This document shows positions 1 through 11,378 of a stretch of DNA of 64,000 bases, in pieces. Each line of letters starts with the position of its first letter. Within the stretch, counting starts at the first letter, position 1. This DNA is from Paratinospora sagittata (lineage: Eukaryota; Streptophyta; Magnoliopsida; Ranunculales; Menispermaceae): contig CM069597.1 in NCBI GenBank assembly GCA_035771175.1, positions 12,249,001-12,313,000 on the forward strand, written 5' to 3'. The notes beneath the pieces were generated by a model. That model saw nothing but the letters and a program-made list of their open reading frames with translations, did not search any database and was not told the DNA's origin. The position numbers and the translations under genes are program-made.

Positions 1-805
1 AACAGAGGACAGAAGACTAGCCAAGATTCTTGACTTGGTTACTCATGTTTATGAGAAGATTCATAACTTAGAAGGTAAGATGTTTTTCCTTGCCACCACC
101 ATAATGGATCTGTCATACATTGTTACTACCGCTGCAGGTCGTGTGGAAAAAGTTGTAGGCTTCTTTGAAGACCTCTTCAAGGCAATAAATAGTAGGTTGC
201 ATTCTACTGTCTGGTATATTGCCTCTAGCATGAAACATTTTGCAATGCTCTTTCATTTATTGGATGTAAAAGTTCCATTAGCACCAAGAGCTCCAGCCTT
301 CACACGTCCATAAGGACTTAAGGAGACCGACAAACTTCTTGGGATATTAGAATGTGAAGAAGAATAAGAATCAGATGAAGAGCCCTCGCATACAATCAGA
401 AGAAGAGTGTCTCCACCCCCCAAGTCCCTCATCGAAAACTTTCCCTGATCCTAAACGCAAGCGACTAATCAGGCCTAAATTTGAAGGTCAAACACTTTTT
501 CCTAATTTTGCTCAAGGTCTTGTCGAACGGAAAGCTAAAGTAAACCTAGTCCATCTCTTGATCCTTTTAAATTTGTTGCTTCCAAGCCAACCCACAAAAA
601 TTCATTAAGATATCTAGGCTGACTGTTGTAATTGACAAGTTTGTCAAAGGCTTGAGAGAAAGCTCAAGTGGTTCCACGCAGCCACGAGCGCCCAGAAAAC
701 CCAATGATGATTCTAAGGAGTCTGAACCTAGTCCTAGTGGATCTAATAAGGATGAGGAGGCCGAGAGAAAAAGAAAAGGGAAGAGTCCCAATACGAGCTA
801 AGTCT
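1..805 (+). pseudogene. Env-like / putative plant transposon ORF, C-terminal fragment
   Basis: This is the 3' portion of an env-like ORF of the kind found in SIRE/Maximus-like elements and their non-autonomous relatives. Its translation matches the C-terminal part of the minus-strand copy at 35447-36277 (shared stretches include TIMDLSY, HSTVWYI and APRAPAFTRP). The frame is broken: open pieces lie at about 35-313, 354-608 and 668-856 in different frames. The start lies outside the window. A polypurine tract and LTR follow directly, so it is the last ORF of its element. Its function is unknown; calling it env-like rests on position and on resemblance to that family, and no fusion or transmembrane function can be shown here. 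Confidence 0.7.
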
Positions 806-1052
806 ACCCACTTTTTGATATTTTCAAAAGGGGGAGAAGAGAATGGAATCTATTGAGGCTAAGTTAGCCTAAAAAGGGATGCTACAAGTCAGGAGGAGCT
901 TATCTAAGTTCTTGTATATCATGTTGATTGTCTTTATCTCGTAATTCATATGTTTATATGTTGCAATTAGATATGCTTGTTATTCTAAAATTGTTTTATG
1001 TTTGATTAAATGAATATAATCAACTGCATGATCTTTGAGTATTTGAAATCAT
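806..1052 (+). other. 3' untranslated region of the family A element
   Basis: An AT-rich stretch between the decayed env-like ORF and the polypurine tract. I see no coding signal. A matching stretch lies at 35084-35446 in the minus-strand copy. Confidence 0.5.
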
Positions 1053-1066
1053 CAAAAAAGGGGAGA
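1053..1066 (+). other. Polypurine tract
   Basis: A run AAAAAAGGGGAGA sits one base upstream of the LTR start TGTTATCTC. This is the plus-strand primer site expected immediately 5' of a 3' LTR, and it fixes the orientation of the element as +. Confidence 0.8.
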
Positions 1067-1425
1067 TTGTTATCTCAATGAACCCCATGATATGAATGTT
1101 TTGATGATTCCAAATATCTCCAGTTTGTGTATCTAATGATTTTGTCAAGTATTTCTGATTTATCAAGAATCAAGATCAAGGAACAGTGCTCACAAGCCTA
1201 TTGAACATCACAATTAAAGTTTCATGACTTTCAGTACTTAGAATGAAAAAACTATTAATCAAATTACTCTCAACAAGACTTAATCTATTGCATGATTTGA
1301 CTGACACATCTTAAAGGTATTTTATGATTTCTAAAGTATTTGATTTGATCAGAAAATACCATGATTTTAATCGTGTTTTATCGAGCTTTAAACAAAAAAT
1401 CAAAAACTATTTTTAAGAGTCTTTC

Positions 1426-1995
1426 AGGAAGCTAATGTTTCATGAGCGCCCTCCCAGACTTGATAAGTCAGGACGCTGATGAAATATTAGGATGCTGACA
1501 TTCATTCAAGGTTGAATTGAATTGATTCATCATGACGTTTACTTGTAAGTAGCGGCCTTACTTAGAGTCAACCTTTGAAGTTGTCAGAACGCTAATTGTG
1601 AATCAGCTCGCTGAAAGGTCTCTAAGAGTCTAAGTTCTTCAAAGATCTTATCTTTGAGGATGCTGATAGTTATAAGTTGGAAAAACTGTCAGGACACTGC
1701 CTGGATAGGAGAGCCCTCATCTTAAGAACCAACTTGATAACTTTCAGGATGCTGATTGTTCTTCAGCGTACCCAAAGTTATTTTTTAGTATTTTAAAAAT
1801 ATCAGGACGCTTACTCTTAAGTAGTGCCCTCGTGCGTTTAAATGTTATTAAAACAAAGTAGGACGCTAACTATTGATTAGCGCCCTTCTGATTGAAGTTG
1901 TTTAATCGTCAAAGTAAGTTATGACGATTACAATTGAGTAGTGCCCTCACTTCACTGTTCGGTAGGATGCTTATGGTCCATGAGTGCCCTCAAGG
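1426..1995 (+). repeat. Dyad-motif array in U3 (family A)
   Basis: About nine to eleven imperfect inverted repeats of about 28-30 bp each. The left arm is close to AGGACGCT and the right arm close to AGCGCCCTC. The clearest unit is at 1860-1887 (AGGACGCTAA, 7-base loop, TTAGCGCCCT), and other good units are at 1426, 1804 and 1964. The inner stem bases change together between units (TAA/TTA, TGA/TCA, TTATG/CATGA). An A opposite C at arm position 4 is present in nearly all units. Confidence 0.8.
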
Positions 1996-2261
1996 GAACA
2001 AAACAACAAAAATGATATTTTACTATTCTGATTCGCACATCTTTTTAGACTACTTTTCAGAATCACTTTTCTTATAAAAATCAACTTTTTGGATTTGTCA
2101 GAGATATCTTCTTATTGATGAACCACATCTTTTAGAATTTTCTTATTCATGAATTTGAATAGAATCAGAATGTTCATAAAATGTGCAGTTGTCATTTTTG
2201 TGATACATTCTAGCTGTTGAGTGTAAACGTTCATATTTGAAATTCAAACTCTCTACGAGTC

Positions 2262-2269
2262 TATATATA
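2262..2269 (+). promoter_or_regulatory. Probable TATA box of family A LTR
   Basis: TATATATA about 1.2 kb into the LTR, downstream of the dyad array. The other SIRE-like LTRs here have TATAAATA or a close variant at the equivalent place (4553, 7153, 43213; minus strand 40537, 44720, 49213). Confidence 0.55.
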
Positions 2270-2641
2270 CTAGCACTAGAAAATTTGCTGAAACACCAAA
2301 AATTTTATTGAGCCAAAACACTCTTGAAAGTTAGTCGAATTTTCACTTGTTTCAAAAGTTTTTAAACTGTTTAGTTTTCAAAGTATTTTCTTTATTCAAA
2401 TGATTTTCATAGTGAGCTAAATTTTTATCTTTATCTGAAAATCTATTTGAAAGATACTGAACTGTTTTCACTCAAATTTTTAGCCCTGTTTTAACATATA
2501 TATTATTCTTGCTGAAAGGAAATTTGAGAAATAGTTCTTAGGATACAGTTGTACTTCATTTCATATTTTGTATACAGTATCAAGGTTGTAACAGTAATTA
2601 GATAAACTACTGAGTTGATATTCTTGTATTCAACAAGTTTT

Positions 2642-2915
2642 GGTTTGTCTCGCACCTGTAAGTTGAGATAGGTTGTCTTGCAACTGTAAGTCAAGTCTTT
2701 AGGTTTGTCTCAAACCCAAGTTGAGATAAGTTGTGTTGCACCTGTAAGTCAAGTCTTTAGGTTTGTCTCACATCCATAAGTTGAGATATGTATTTCTCTA
2801 GCTTGCAAGTCGAGAGGTTTAGGTTTGTCTCACACCCGTAAGTTGAGATAGGTTGGTCTCAAGCCTGCAAGTTGAGCAGTGTAACAGTTGTTCTCACACC
2901 CGGAAGTTGAGAAAA
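2642..2915 (+). repeat. About 60-bp tandem repeats in LTR
   Basis: Four degenerate units alternating GGTTTGTCTCACACC, GTAAGTTGAGATA and GTAAGTCAAGTC, followed by a partial unit. They lie between the TATA box and the end of the LTR, so they would be transcribed as R/U5 or leader sequence. Confidence 0.7.
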
Positions 2916-2992
2916 ATGTGTAACGATTTGATTTTCACCCGTAAGAGAATTCCTTAGTGAAAAGGTTTAAAATCATAACTGAAGAGGTTAGG

Positions 2993-3023
2993 TAGTGGAC
3001 GTAGGCAAGTAGCCGAACCACTA
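2993..3023 (+). promoter_or_regulatory. Conserved LTR hairpin TAGTGG...CCACTA
   Basis: A 31-bp module with perfect 6-bp outer arms TAGTGG/CCACTA and nested GGC/GCC, followed by TATAAAT. The same module lies about 110 bp from the end of other SIRE-like LTRs: 5066-5095, 8256-8284, and 48577-48607 on the minus strand. Confidence 0.65.
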
Positions 3024-3137
3024 TAAATCGACTGTGCAAATTTATTTATTTTTCGCACTTTCTTCTTGCCATTGTATTTATTTTTAAATTATCCAAGTGT
3101 CCAATTCACCCCCCTCTTAGACATATTTGGCCCAACA

Positions 3138-3555
3138 GTCTCAGCTGGTAGACCTCACACAATTCATCACAATTTCAACAACTTCCACAACCAACCACGT
3201 AGGATTATACCCAAAATTCATGCATAATCTTAATTTGCAAGACTACGTTCATGACATAATGATTCAACACATAATCAACCACTACATTAACATCACCATA
3301 TATCCTAAATATGTTTTCTACATCAATCAACATAAGTATAAATATTCATTTAGTTTGCATAGAACAAAGATAAATAATTCAAGACATGCATTAACTGTCA
3401 TAAGAGCATGAATAATAACCTCAACATGTCATATCATGTACACTTAATCTTATCTATGAAGATGTACTCATTTTCCATCATAGCATACCTTTACTCATAA
3501 ATATGTAATGTAAAACATTCTCTATCACGACATGTAAAAATCATATTCATACATG
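3138..3555 (-). other. Interval, probably gypsy LTR remnant (part 1)
   Basis: AT-rich sequence without a credible ORF. It lies between two inserted LTRs and, with 5240-5629 and 8445-9331, probably belonged to one minus-strand gypsy LTR. This is inferred from the nesting, not from internal similarity. Confidence 0.35.
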
Positions 3556-5239
3556 TGTTATCATAGTAACCCTCATGACCCGTAAGAGATATTTTGATGC
3601 TTACAAACCACATTCTTATACTTCATATGATGATGCATGAAAAAGATTATCAAGAGAAATTCATATCGTGATCGCGTTGAAGACTGTGCTTATCAAAGTT
3701 CAATCAAGCTACTGATTTTATTTAATATTATAAAATGATTTAGGCTTGTAGAACTTCAGTCATCACATGCTCAGCAAAATCAATTAACTTATAAGTCCTT
3801 CACATGATTTTGAAAGTCTTTGATTCTTAGAGAAAATGAGTTTGATCCTTTTATTCAAACATTTTCAAATGAATTTCAAACTTTTTGAATATTTCTCTGA
3901 GTATTTGATTTGATCCAAAAAGTACAAAGTTTGATTTGATTTGATCGAATTTCAAAAGTGAAAAATTAGAAAAATTTGGATTAGTGTTTATGAGGACGAT
4001 GATGGAATGTTAGGACACCAATGCAGTGGTTAGTCACTTAATATCAAGCCAATACTGCAAGACGCTACCTCTCCATCAAGACGCTATTCGTTTCTAGAAA
4101 CATTTAAACATGTTTTCAAGTAGGACACTGATACTTGATTAACACGCTCCTTGGGTTTCTGATAAATGAGAAGTTAAGTTCGTCAGGATGCTAGTGCAAA
4201 TTAGCGCCCTCCCTGAACAAACTGAGAACAACTCGACTCTCGGGTTGACGTTACAATAGGACGCTAATGTCACTCTAGGACGCTAATGAACCAACTTGAT
4301 CTTTTGGATTTCGTTGTTTCAGGATGCTAGTGTCACAATAGGACGCTAATGCAAAACTGTTATCTGAGCAATCTATCACCTGTGCACTGTCCACTTTTTT
4401 CGAGCATTTCTATTTTCATAAAAACACAGAGTTGTCAGAAATTTTCAACGTCCTTATTGACTACATTTTAGTGAAAGTTTCTGACCATTGCATTTGAAAT
4501 TCAAATCAAAGTATTAGGATTTTTGGGAGATTGAAACCCTAAACTCATTCTCTATATATTGCAACATTGCACCAAGAACAAAAAACAGGAAAAAAAAGAA
4601 GAAGATATTTTCTTATGCACTGAAACTCTTTGAAAGTTATTCGAACTCTTGTTTTGAAAGTAAACCAAAGATCATTACTCTGATATTTCTTGTTGATCTT
4701 AAAACTCCTTCTGCATTTATCGATTCTATTTCATACTTAATCAAAAACTAATAAAGGAAAGAGGGGCAAACAACCTCAATCTTTCAGCTATGATTAAACT
4801 TCTATCTTTGTTGAAACTGTGATTGACTGAGGTTCAGAATCTGTTCTATAAGTATTTCTTTGGTTCATGGTAAAAGAATCATATCACTAACTTGTATTTC
4901 ATTTATAAAGTTACAGTAAGTCACTGTGGTAATTGAGTTAGTGTTGCTCAATGTGTAACGGTTGTTCTCACACCCGCAAGCTGAGAAAGTGTAAAGGTTT
5001 AATCCTCACCTATGAAGAGGGTTGTATAGTGGAGTTTGGACAAAATCCTAATCGGGGAGATTTGGTAGTGGAGGTAGGCAGGAACCGAACCACTATAAAT
5101 CTTGTGTGTTCATCTCTCATTTATTTTTATTCATTGTCATTTGTTGTAATTGTTTCAAATTTGTGAACTGTTTTTATTGAAAGGTATAACCTGCTATTTT
5201 GTCCAATTTACCCTCATCTTAGACATTTCTAGGCCAACA
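3556..5239 (+). repeat. Diverged SIRE-like LTR (A2), probably solo
   Basis: It starts TGTTATCATAG and ends TAGGCCAACA, with the same order of parts as the 1068 LTR: dyad motifs at about 3992-4352 (AGGACGCTAATG and relatives), TATATATT at 4553, and the hairpin module at 5066-5095. No polypurine tract or primer site adjoins it, so a solo LTR is likely. The flanks (ACATG and ACACA) are not a clean target duplication, so the exact ends may be off by a few bases. Confidence 0.65.
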
Positions 5240-5624
5240 ACACATAATCTCATTTAGCCACACCTCATGCTAACAACATTTAATAACATGTAAATGAGCA
5301 TGAATCATGAGATAAAGCAATTTTATAGTTATGATGACATGCATATGATGGGAGAATGGAATCTACTCACAATGATACCATTCCTAACTAGTTCCCCCGC
5401 CTTGGGAACTTCACCTCACTTGGTCGTTTCCTCACTTCTTAGCATTCATAGAACTATGCTTAGTTCATTTTTACCATATAATACATCTAAACACAATTAC
5501 ACTTACAAATCCATTTCACCAGCCCTTAAGCATTTATGAATCCTCGATTTTGGTTTCCAATACACTAATATCATTCAAAGGTCAATAAACTAGAATCCAT
5601 TCTCTAGTACACTTTGATAATGAT
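5240..5624 (-). other. Interval, probably gypsy LTR remnant (part 2)
   Basis: Non-coding sequence between two inserted LTRs. It ends in TCTCA, the target duplication of the next insertion. Confidence 0.35.
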
Positions 5625-5629
5625 TCTCA

Positions 5630-8439
5630 TGTTGACCTAAGCGATTCATCACTTAGCACACTCCTAAGTATACTTTGATGAAGTATATTTTGATGATTAC
5701 AAACAAAATCTTTTTGGTGCTAACGAGCTTCAATCAGAACTTATCTCAGCACCTCAGGAAAGGAAAAAGTCAAAGAACAATTCGATCAAGGAATTCAAGA
5801 TCACACCATACATTCAAGATCGTTTCAATCAAGGACTCCAAGATCACACCACACGTTCACGAACGATTAGATCAAGAGCTTCACAATTACATCATTTGAT
5901 CAATGTTCACGACATTCAACTCAAGCGTGAAGTTGATATTGAAGATCTCATAATGAGTTGAATTTAAAGATTATAAGAAGAATACACAAAGTATTTAAGG
6001 TATCTTTCTCTAATTGTTAATGCTCAAATATTTTTCCAAAACCACGCACAACTCACTTGCATACATTTTTCAAAATAACATATATTTCTTGCATGTTTTG
6101 ATCCATACACTTTAAGGTATTTCAAATGGTTTAATTTTCTACGTTTATTGAGATTTTAATCGTATTTATTGAGTTTTAATAAAAAATCAAAAGTTGTTTT
6201 TCAAGAGTTTTTCAGGACGTTAATGATTTAGCAGCGCTCTCCTGAACTTGATAAGTCAGGATGCTGATGATTCATTACAACGCTGATAACATTCAAGGTT
6301 TACTGATTCATCAGGATGCTTACCTGTAAGTAGCGGCCTTACTTAGAATCAACCTTTGAAGTTGTCAGGACGTTGATTGTGAATCAACCCCCTGAAAGCT
6401 CTCCAAAGTTCTCTAAAGATTTTATCTTTGAGGACGCTGATAGTTATAAGTTGGATAAACTATCAGGACGTTGCCTGCATAGGAGCACACTCATCTTTAG
6501 AACCAACTAAATAACTTTCAGGACGCTGATTGTCCTTCAACATACTTAGTATTGTTTTCAAATGTTTTAAAATGTTAGGACGCTTACATAACAGTAGCGC
6601 TCTTGTGTTTTGTATTTTAAAAGGTAAAACGCTTACCCGGAAGTAGCGCCCTCATGAATTTAATTATTTTAAACAAAGTAGGATGTTAACTGTGCATTAG
6701 CGCCCTCAAGGTTTAGTCATTTCTGTCGCCAAACAAGTCAGGACGCTAACGATTGAGAAGCGCCCTCACTTCAATGTTCAGCAGAATGCTTATGCTCCAT
6801 GAGTGCCCTCAAGGAAAAAAAATGAAAAAATTGATATTATGTGTCAGGACGCTTATTAGGAAATCAGGACGCTAATTCAACAGCTGTCACTATTCTGATA
6901 GGTACACTATTTTAGTTTAGTTTAGTTTTTCAGAACGGATCTTTGCACAAAATCCTTTTCCGATTTATCAGAGATTTTCTCTGATGCATGAATCAAGTTT
7001 CTTGAAACTTTCCACATTCATGAAATCTGAAAAGAACAAGGATGTTAGTGAAAATCGCAGTTGCCATTTTCATGTAACATTCTAGCCGTTGTGTGTAAAC
7101 GTTCACCTTGAATTTCAAATTCAAGTATCTAACGACTATTTTCTACTAAGTCTATAAATACCAACACTCCGAATCAAACAACTCACTAATAATTTTTATT
7201 GTGCCAAAAACTTTTTGTATGTTAGTCATTTTTCAATCTTTCAAAAGTTTTCAACTGTTCTAGTTTTTCAAAGTATTTTTCACAGATACTTTACTTGTTC
7301 AAAGTATTTTCATACTAATTTATATTCTATCTTTGAAAATCTATTTGAATTATGTAGAACTAGTTTCTACTCAAATTCTTAGCTCAGATTTAAACTTAAC
7401 ATCAATCTTGCTGATCAAAGAATTTGAGAGATAGTTCATGAGATACAGTTGTGCTTGATTTCATATCTAAGTACTGTATCGAACTATATCAGTAGTTATG
7501 TTAACTACTGAATACCAAGCCAAAAGTTTTCACGCTTATATATTTTATCTATTTTGAAAATTGTCTGAGTTTATGTTTTACACTAGTCCTGTATTTTCAA
7601 CCTCAATGTTTTGATGGTATCAAAGAGTTTTCGAAGAAGCATTCAACTGATTTAAATGACATATCATTCATGCTTTTCGAAACAACATTTGAGCAATACC
7701 GAAACATTAAAAGGTATAGGACTGTTAGTGTATCTTCTCTTAGCATTATGCACTCAAATTTATATATCTTTGTAATGCTATGTAATTGAGCTTAATTGTG
7801 AAGTGTTCTAATTAGTTAGAACCAATATTATTTTCATAATGTGGTATGCTGGTGTGTTTCAGATTGAAACAACCAGGACAAGTGAATATAGTTCACTTAA
7901 TGATTTCAAGGTTGAAATCATGTTAAGGTTCATCCTCACCTGTAAGTAGGATAACGGTTCTTCCTTATCCCGTAAAAGGAACATGAGTTCTTCCTCAGCC
8001 CGAAAAAAGGAAAGACGGTTGTTTGCTATCCCAGAAAAGGATCATGGTTCTTCCTCAGCCAGTAAAAGGGAAGGTTCGTTCTTGACCTATAAAATGATAG
8101 GTTATCTTTAAACCTATAAAAGAGAAACGGTTCATCCTTAGCCTGCAAAAGGATAGGTTTTCCTTGAACCTGTAAAAGGGCACGTGTAACAATTTGGTTT
8201 TGACCCGTAAGAGAATCAGTTAGTGGATTAAGAAAATCCTAATCGGGAGATTAGGTAGTGGACGTAGGCTCGGCCGAATCACTATAAATTTGTGTTTCTT
8301 GTTTCCTACTATTTCTTCACTCTATTTTGTTATGTTTAATTTCCTATAGTTTCATGTTTTCAAGTATATAACTGAAATATTGAAAAAGTTTTAATTTGAC
8401 CATCTCACCCAATTCACCCCCCTATTGAGTGCACCAACA
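5630..8439 (+). mobile_element. Solo LTR, SIRE-like family E1
   Basis: An LTR of 2810 bp, TGTTGACCTAAG to GTGCACCAACA, bounded by perfect 5-bp target duplications TCTCA at 5625-5629 and 8440-8444. There is no internal region, so it is a solo LTR left by recombination between two LTRs. It carries about twelve AGGACGCT/AGCGCCCT dyads (6214-6880), TATAAATA at 7153, degenerate repeats built on TTCCTTATCCCGTAAAAGGA (7926-8200), the hairpin module at 8256-8284, and CCAATTCACCCCCC near the end. Confidence 0.9.
6214..6880 (+). repeat. Dyad-motif array in U3 (family E1)
   Basis: About twelve units with left arms AGGACGCT or AGGATGCT and right arms AGCGCCCTC or variants. Clear units are AGGATGTTAA with TTAGCGCCCTC near 6681 and CGCTTAC with GTAGCG near 6630. 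Although the rest of this LTR differs from family A, the motif and spacing are the same. Confidence 0.75.
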
Positions 8440-8444
8440 TCTCA

Positions 8445-9331
8445 TACCCATTTGTAGAGACAAACGGGTATTTGGGGTTCATCCATGGATTCTCCAGTAT
8501 TTCACTTGAGGTTTAAGTGTTTTTCACACACCCAAGATCACTAAAGATTTTTTGGCCTCCATTTATTCCATATATCTCAAGGGTTTTGTCTTCCAAAACC
8601 CTTGTATATAACCAAGGTTCCAATTTCGAAAAACTCAACTTCAACAACCATTAGTCACATATTCAACTTCTCTTACCATAATTTCATCTATCAAGGAGAA
8701 ATCTCCGAAGAAAAGTTCAAAACAGAACTAAAACTTCAAAAATTTCTTCAAAACCCACTTTGGTTGCTTGAAGAACAAACAACTTCCCAAAATTCTTGAA
8801 ACCATGTTTAAATCATCAAAACAACTTCAAAAACTCCATTAGAGACCCAAAAAACCTATATAGATTCAAAAACTCAACATGAGAAAACTACCTTGTTCAA
8901 TAAGAAAACCCAAGTGGGAACACGCTTCTACTTAAGGAGAATGCATTTCTTACTTCAGGAACGAGTATCTCACTTGTTTCTCGCCCGATTCCTTCGTCTT
9001 TGTTTGTTTTCTTCGTTTTCGAGTCCCAATTCTTCTTAGATGATCAAAATGGGGTTTTCCTAAGGTTCTGAAAACCTTGATCTAAGATTTTTTCGAGTCC
9101 CATCTTTTACATTTTCTCAACGTTTTTCATTCATTTTAAGTCTGTTCTTCGCTCTCGGCTTCCCAACACAAACTTCGAGGTTGAAATTTAGTGTTAAAGG
9201 GTTTCCAATTCTTCAATCTAAGGTCTCAATCCCACTAATTTAGGGTTCTCATGATTTCAAAGTCTCTACTTTCTTCAAAGTATAAGCGTTGTGTTCAGGA
9301 ATTCGTCTTAATATTTTAGCGGGGCATCACA
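8445..9331 (-). repeat. Gypsy LTR fragment, minus orientation
   Basis: Read on the minus strand, it begins TGTGATGCCCCGCTAAA at 9331, a start typical of plant Ty3/gypsy LTRs. It runs down to the TCTCA target duplication of the 5630-8439 insertion and probably continues beyond it. The short ORFs inside are not credible genes. Confidence 0.55.
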
Positions 9332-9337
9332 CTTCAG

Positions 9338-11235
9338 CCCCCAGTTCTCACCGTACCAAAAAATGGGATTGGTTTCAATTCTTACACCGATGCTTCATTA
9401 CAAGGTGTAAGTGTTGTCTTGATGCAAGAAGGCAGAGTTGTTGCATATGCCTCTAGGCAATTGAAGTTGCACGAGGTCAACTACCCTACTCACGACCTAG
9501 AGCTTGTTGTCGTTGTCTTCTCCCTAAAAATCTGGCGACATTTTCTTTACAGTGAAAGATTTAAGGTCTTTTCTGACCATAAAAGTCTACGATATACTTA
9601 CACTCAGAAGGATTAGAACCTTTGACAGAGATGATGGCTTAAATTCTTCAAAGATTATGATTTCGACTTACAATATCATCCAAGAAAGGCCAATGTTGTG
9701 GTTGATGTCCTCAGTCGCAAATCATGCATCTTGACATGCTCTGTCAACTTTGAGTTTTGCAAACTGATGGCCGAGATAGAGGATTTCAACCTTCAACTTA
9801 TTGAAGAGTCAGAAACCGTTAAGCTTGCTCAGCTGTCTACTCACTCAAAGCTTATTCAAAAAATTACAGCATCACAGACAAACGACGTTGATTTTATGGA
9901 GAAGAGAAAACTCATAACCCAAGTCCAGGTTCCTATGCATTGGTCTTTGTTGCCAGTCGGTGAAGTATGGTATAAGAAGCGACAATGCTTTCTGAATGAT
10001 CCTGAACTCTGGCATGAGGTACTGTTCGAGTTCCACGGATCAAAATTTACCATACACCAAGGAGGAGACAAGATGTATAGAGACATGAAGAGACACTTTT
10101 GGTTCTCAGGAATAAAAAGGCAATCTCAGATTTTGTGACGAAATGTTTCACTTGCCAACAAGTCAAGGATGAACACAGACTACCATCCAGTCTACTGCAA
10201 ACCCTGATTATTGGAGAATGAAAGTGGGACAACATTGCTATGGACTTCGTCATAGTACTGCCTGAAATTCTAAAGGGCAAGACGCCATCTGGATAATCAT
10301 CGATAGACTAACAAAGTCTACACACTTTATACCTATTAAATCTATTGATACCCAAACAAAAATAGAAGAGATCTACGAGCACGATATTGTCAGACTTCAT
10401 GGGATTCCCCTCATTGTTGTTTGTGATCGTGATCTCAGATTTACTTTAAGATTCTGGTGAGGTTTCCAATCTTGAATGGGTTCAAGGGTCACCATGAGTA
10501 CGACATTTCACCCACAAACAAACGACAAGTCAAAATGCTTAATCCAGATTTTGGAGGACATGTTACGTTGTTATGTCTTAACTTCAACGACAGATGGGCT
10601 AAATAGCTACACTTGGCAGAGTTCTCTTATAACAATAGCTACCAGGCAAGCATCGGGATGGCACCATATGAAACATTATATGGTAGGCCATGCCGAGCCC
10701 CCATTTGTTTGTTGGATATGGCAGACTGACTAAAGCTTGGACCCGAACTCATCAAGAAAACCATGGATAAGATTACTCTCGTCAAGGAACGACTTCGAGA
10801 AGCCCAAGGCAGACACAAGAGTTACGCTGACAAACGACAGAAACCTCTGGAGTTTGAGGTTGGCGACTTTGTCTTTCTTAAAGTCTAGCATATCAGAGGC
10901 GTTAAGTGTTTTGGTGTTCAAGGAAAGTTGTCCCCAAGATAAATTGGCCCTTTTCAAATCATTCAAAGAATCGGAGAAACCGCCTACCAACTGTCTTTCC
11001 CTCCATCTATGTCTCGCATCCACGATGTTTTCCATGTCTCCATGCTCCGAAAATACCATCACGATTCCTCTCATATTTTTCATCTCGTCGAAATCAAAAT
11101 AAAGGAAAGAAACCGATATAGGGAGCGACCAGTGCAAATTTTAAACACTAAGGCACAAGATTTACGCAATTAAAACATACCACTTGTAAAGTCATGTGAC
11201 AACACCACGGTGTTGAAGAAGGAACGTGGGAACTG
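9338..11235 (+). pseudogene. Decayed chromovirus pol (RNase H, integrase, chromodomain remnant)
   Basis: The translated pieces match Ty3/gypsy pol in order. RNase H starts near 9391 (YTDAS, then [10 protein letters not shown] and FSDHKSLRY to 9616). The integrase follows with a zinc-binding remnant near 10015-10160 and a degraded core at about 10240-10560, including HPQTN. The integrase C-terminus is near 10800-11060, with a chromodomain-like tail to 11235. Many stops and frameshifts break it, so it cannot encode an enzyme. Protease and reverse transcriptase are missing because the 5' part is cut at the gypsy LTR ending at 9331. It is far more decayed than the chromovirus copies at 17399-28175 and 51461-64000. 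Confidence 0.8.
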
Positions 11236-11378
11236 AAAAGTTAAATCAAGCCAAAATATCCAAAGCTTTTTGTATAACTTTTCATCACATCATAAACAAT
11301 AAATCATCAATTTCTTCATGTATATTTTTGTCATCTTATTATTATATGTTCCTTGTCCCATTATTTGCAATTTTGCAG

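Larger units (their letters stand above)
1068..3137 (+). repeat. 3' LTR, SIRE-like family A
   Basis: An LTR of 2070 bp that starts TGTTATCTCAATG and ends GGCCCAACA, giving TGTT/AACA ends. It follows a polypurine tract. In order it holds a dyad-motif array (1426-1995), a TATA box (2262), four roughly 60-bp repeats built on GGTTTGTCTCACACC (2642-2915), a small hairpin module (2993-3023), and the CCAATTCACCCCCC segment near its end. The 5' LTR lies outside the window, so no target duplication can be checked. Related copies are at 39990-41591 and 48460-50394 on the minus strand. Confidence 0.85.

Noticed and set aside
1426..1995. CRISPR-like array of short repeats with spacers
   Set aside because: The units are imperfect dyads of different sequence, spacing varies, and the context is a plant LTR; there are no cas genes.
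3556..5239. Clean target site duplication for the A2 LTR
   Set aside because: Flanks ACATG and ACACA match at only three of five positions, and shifting the ends by two bases gives four of five but worse LTR ends; left open.
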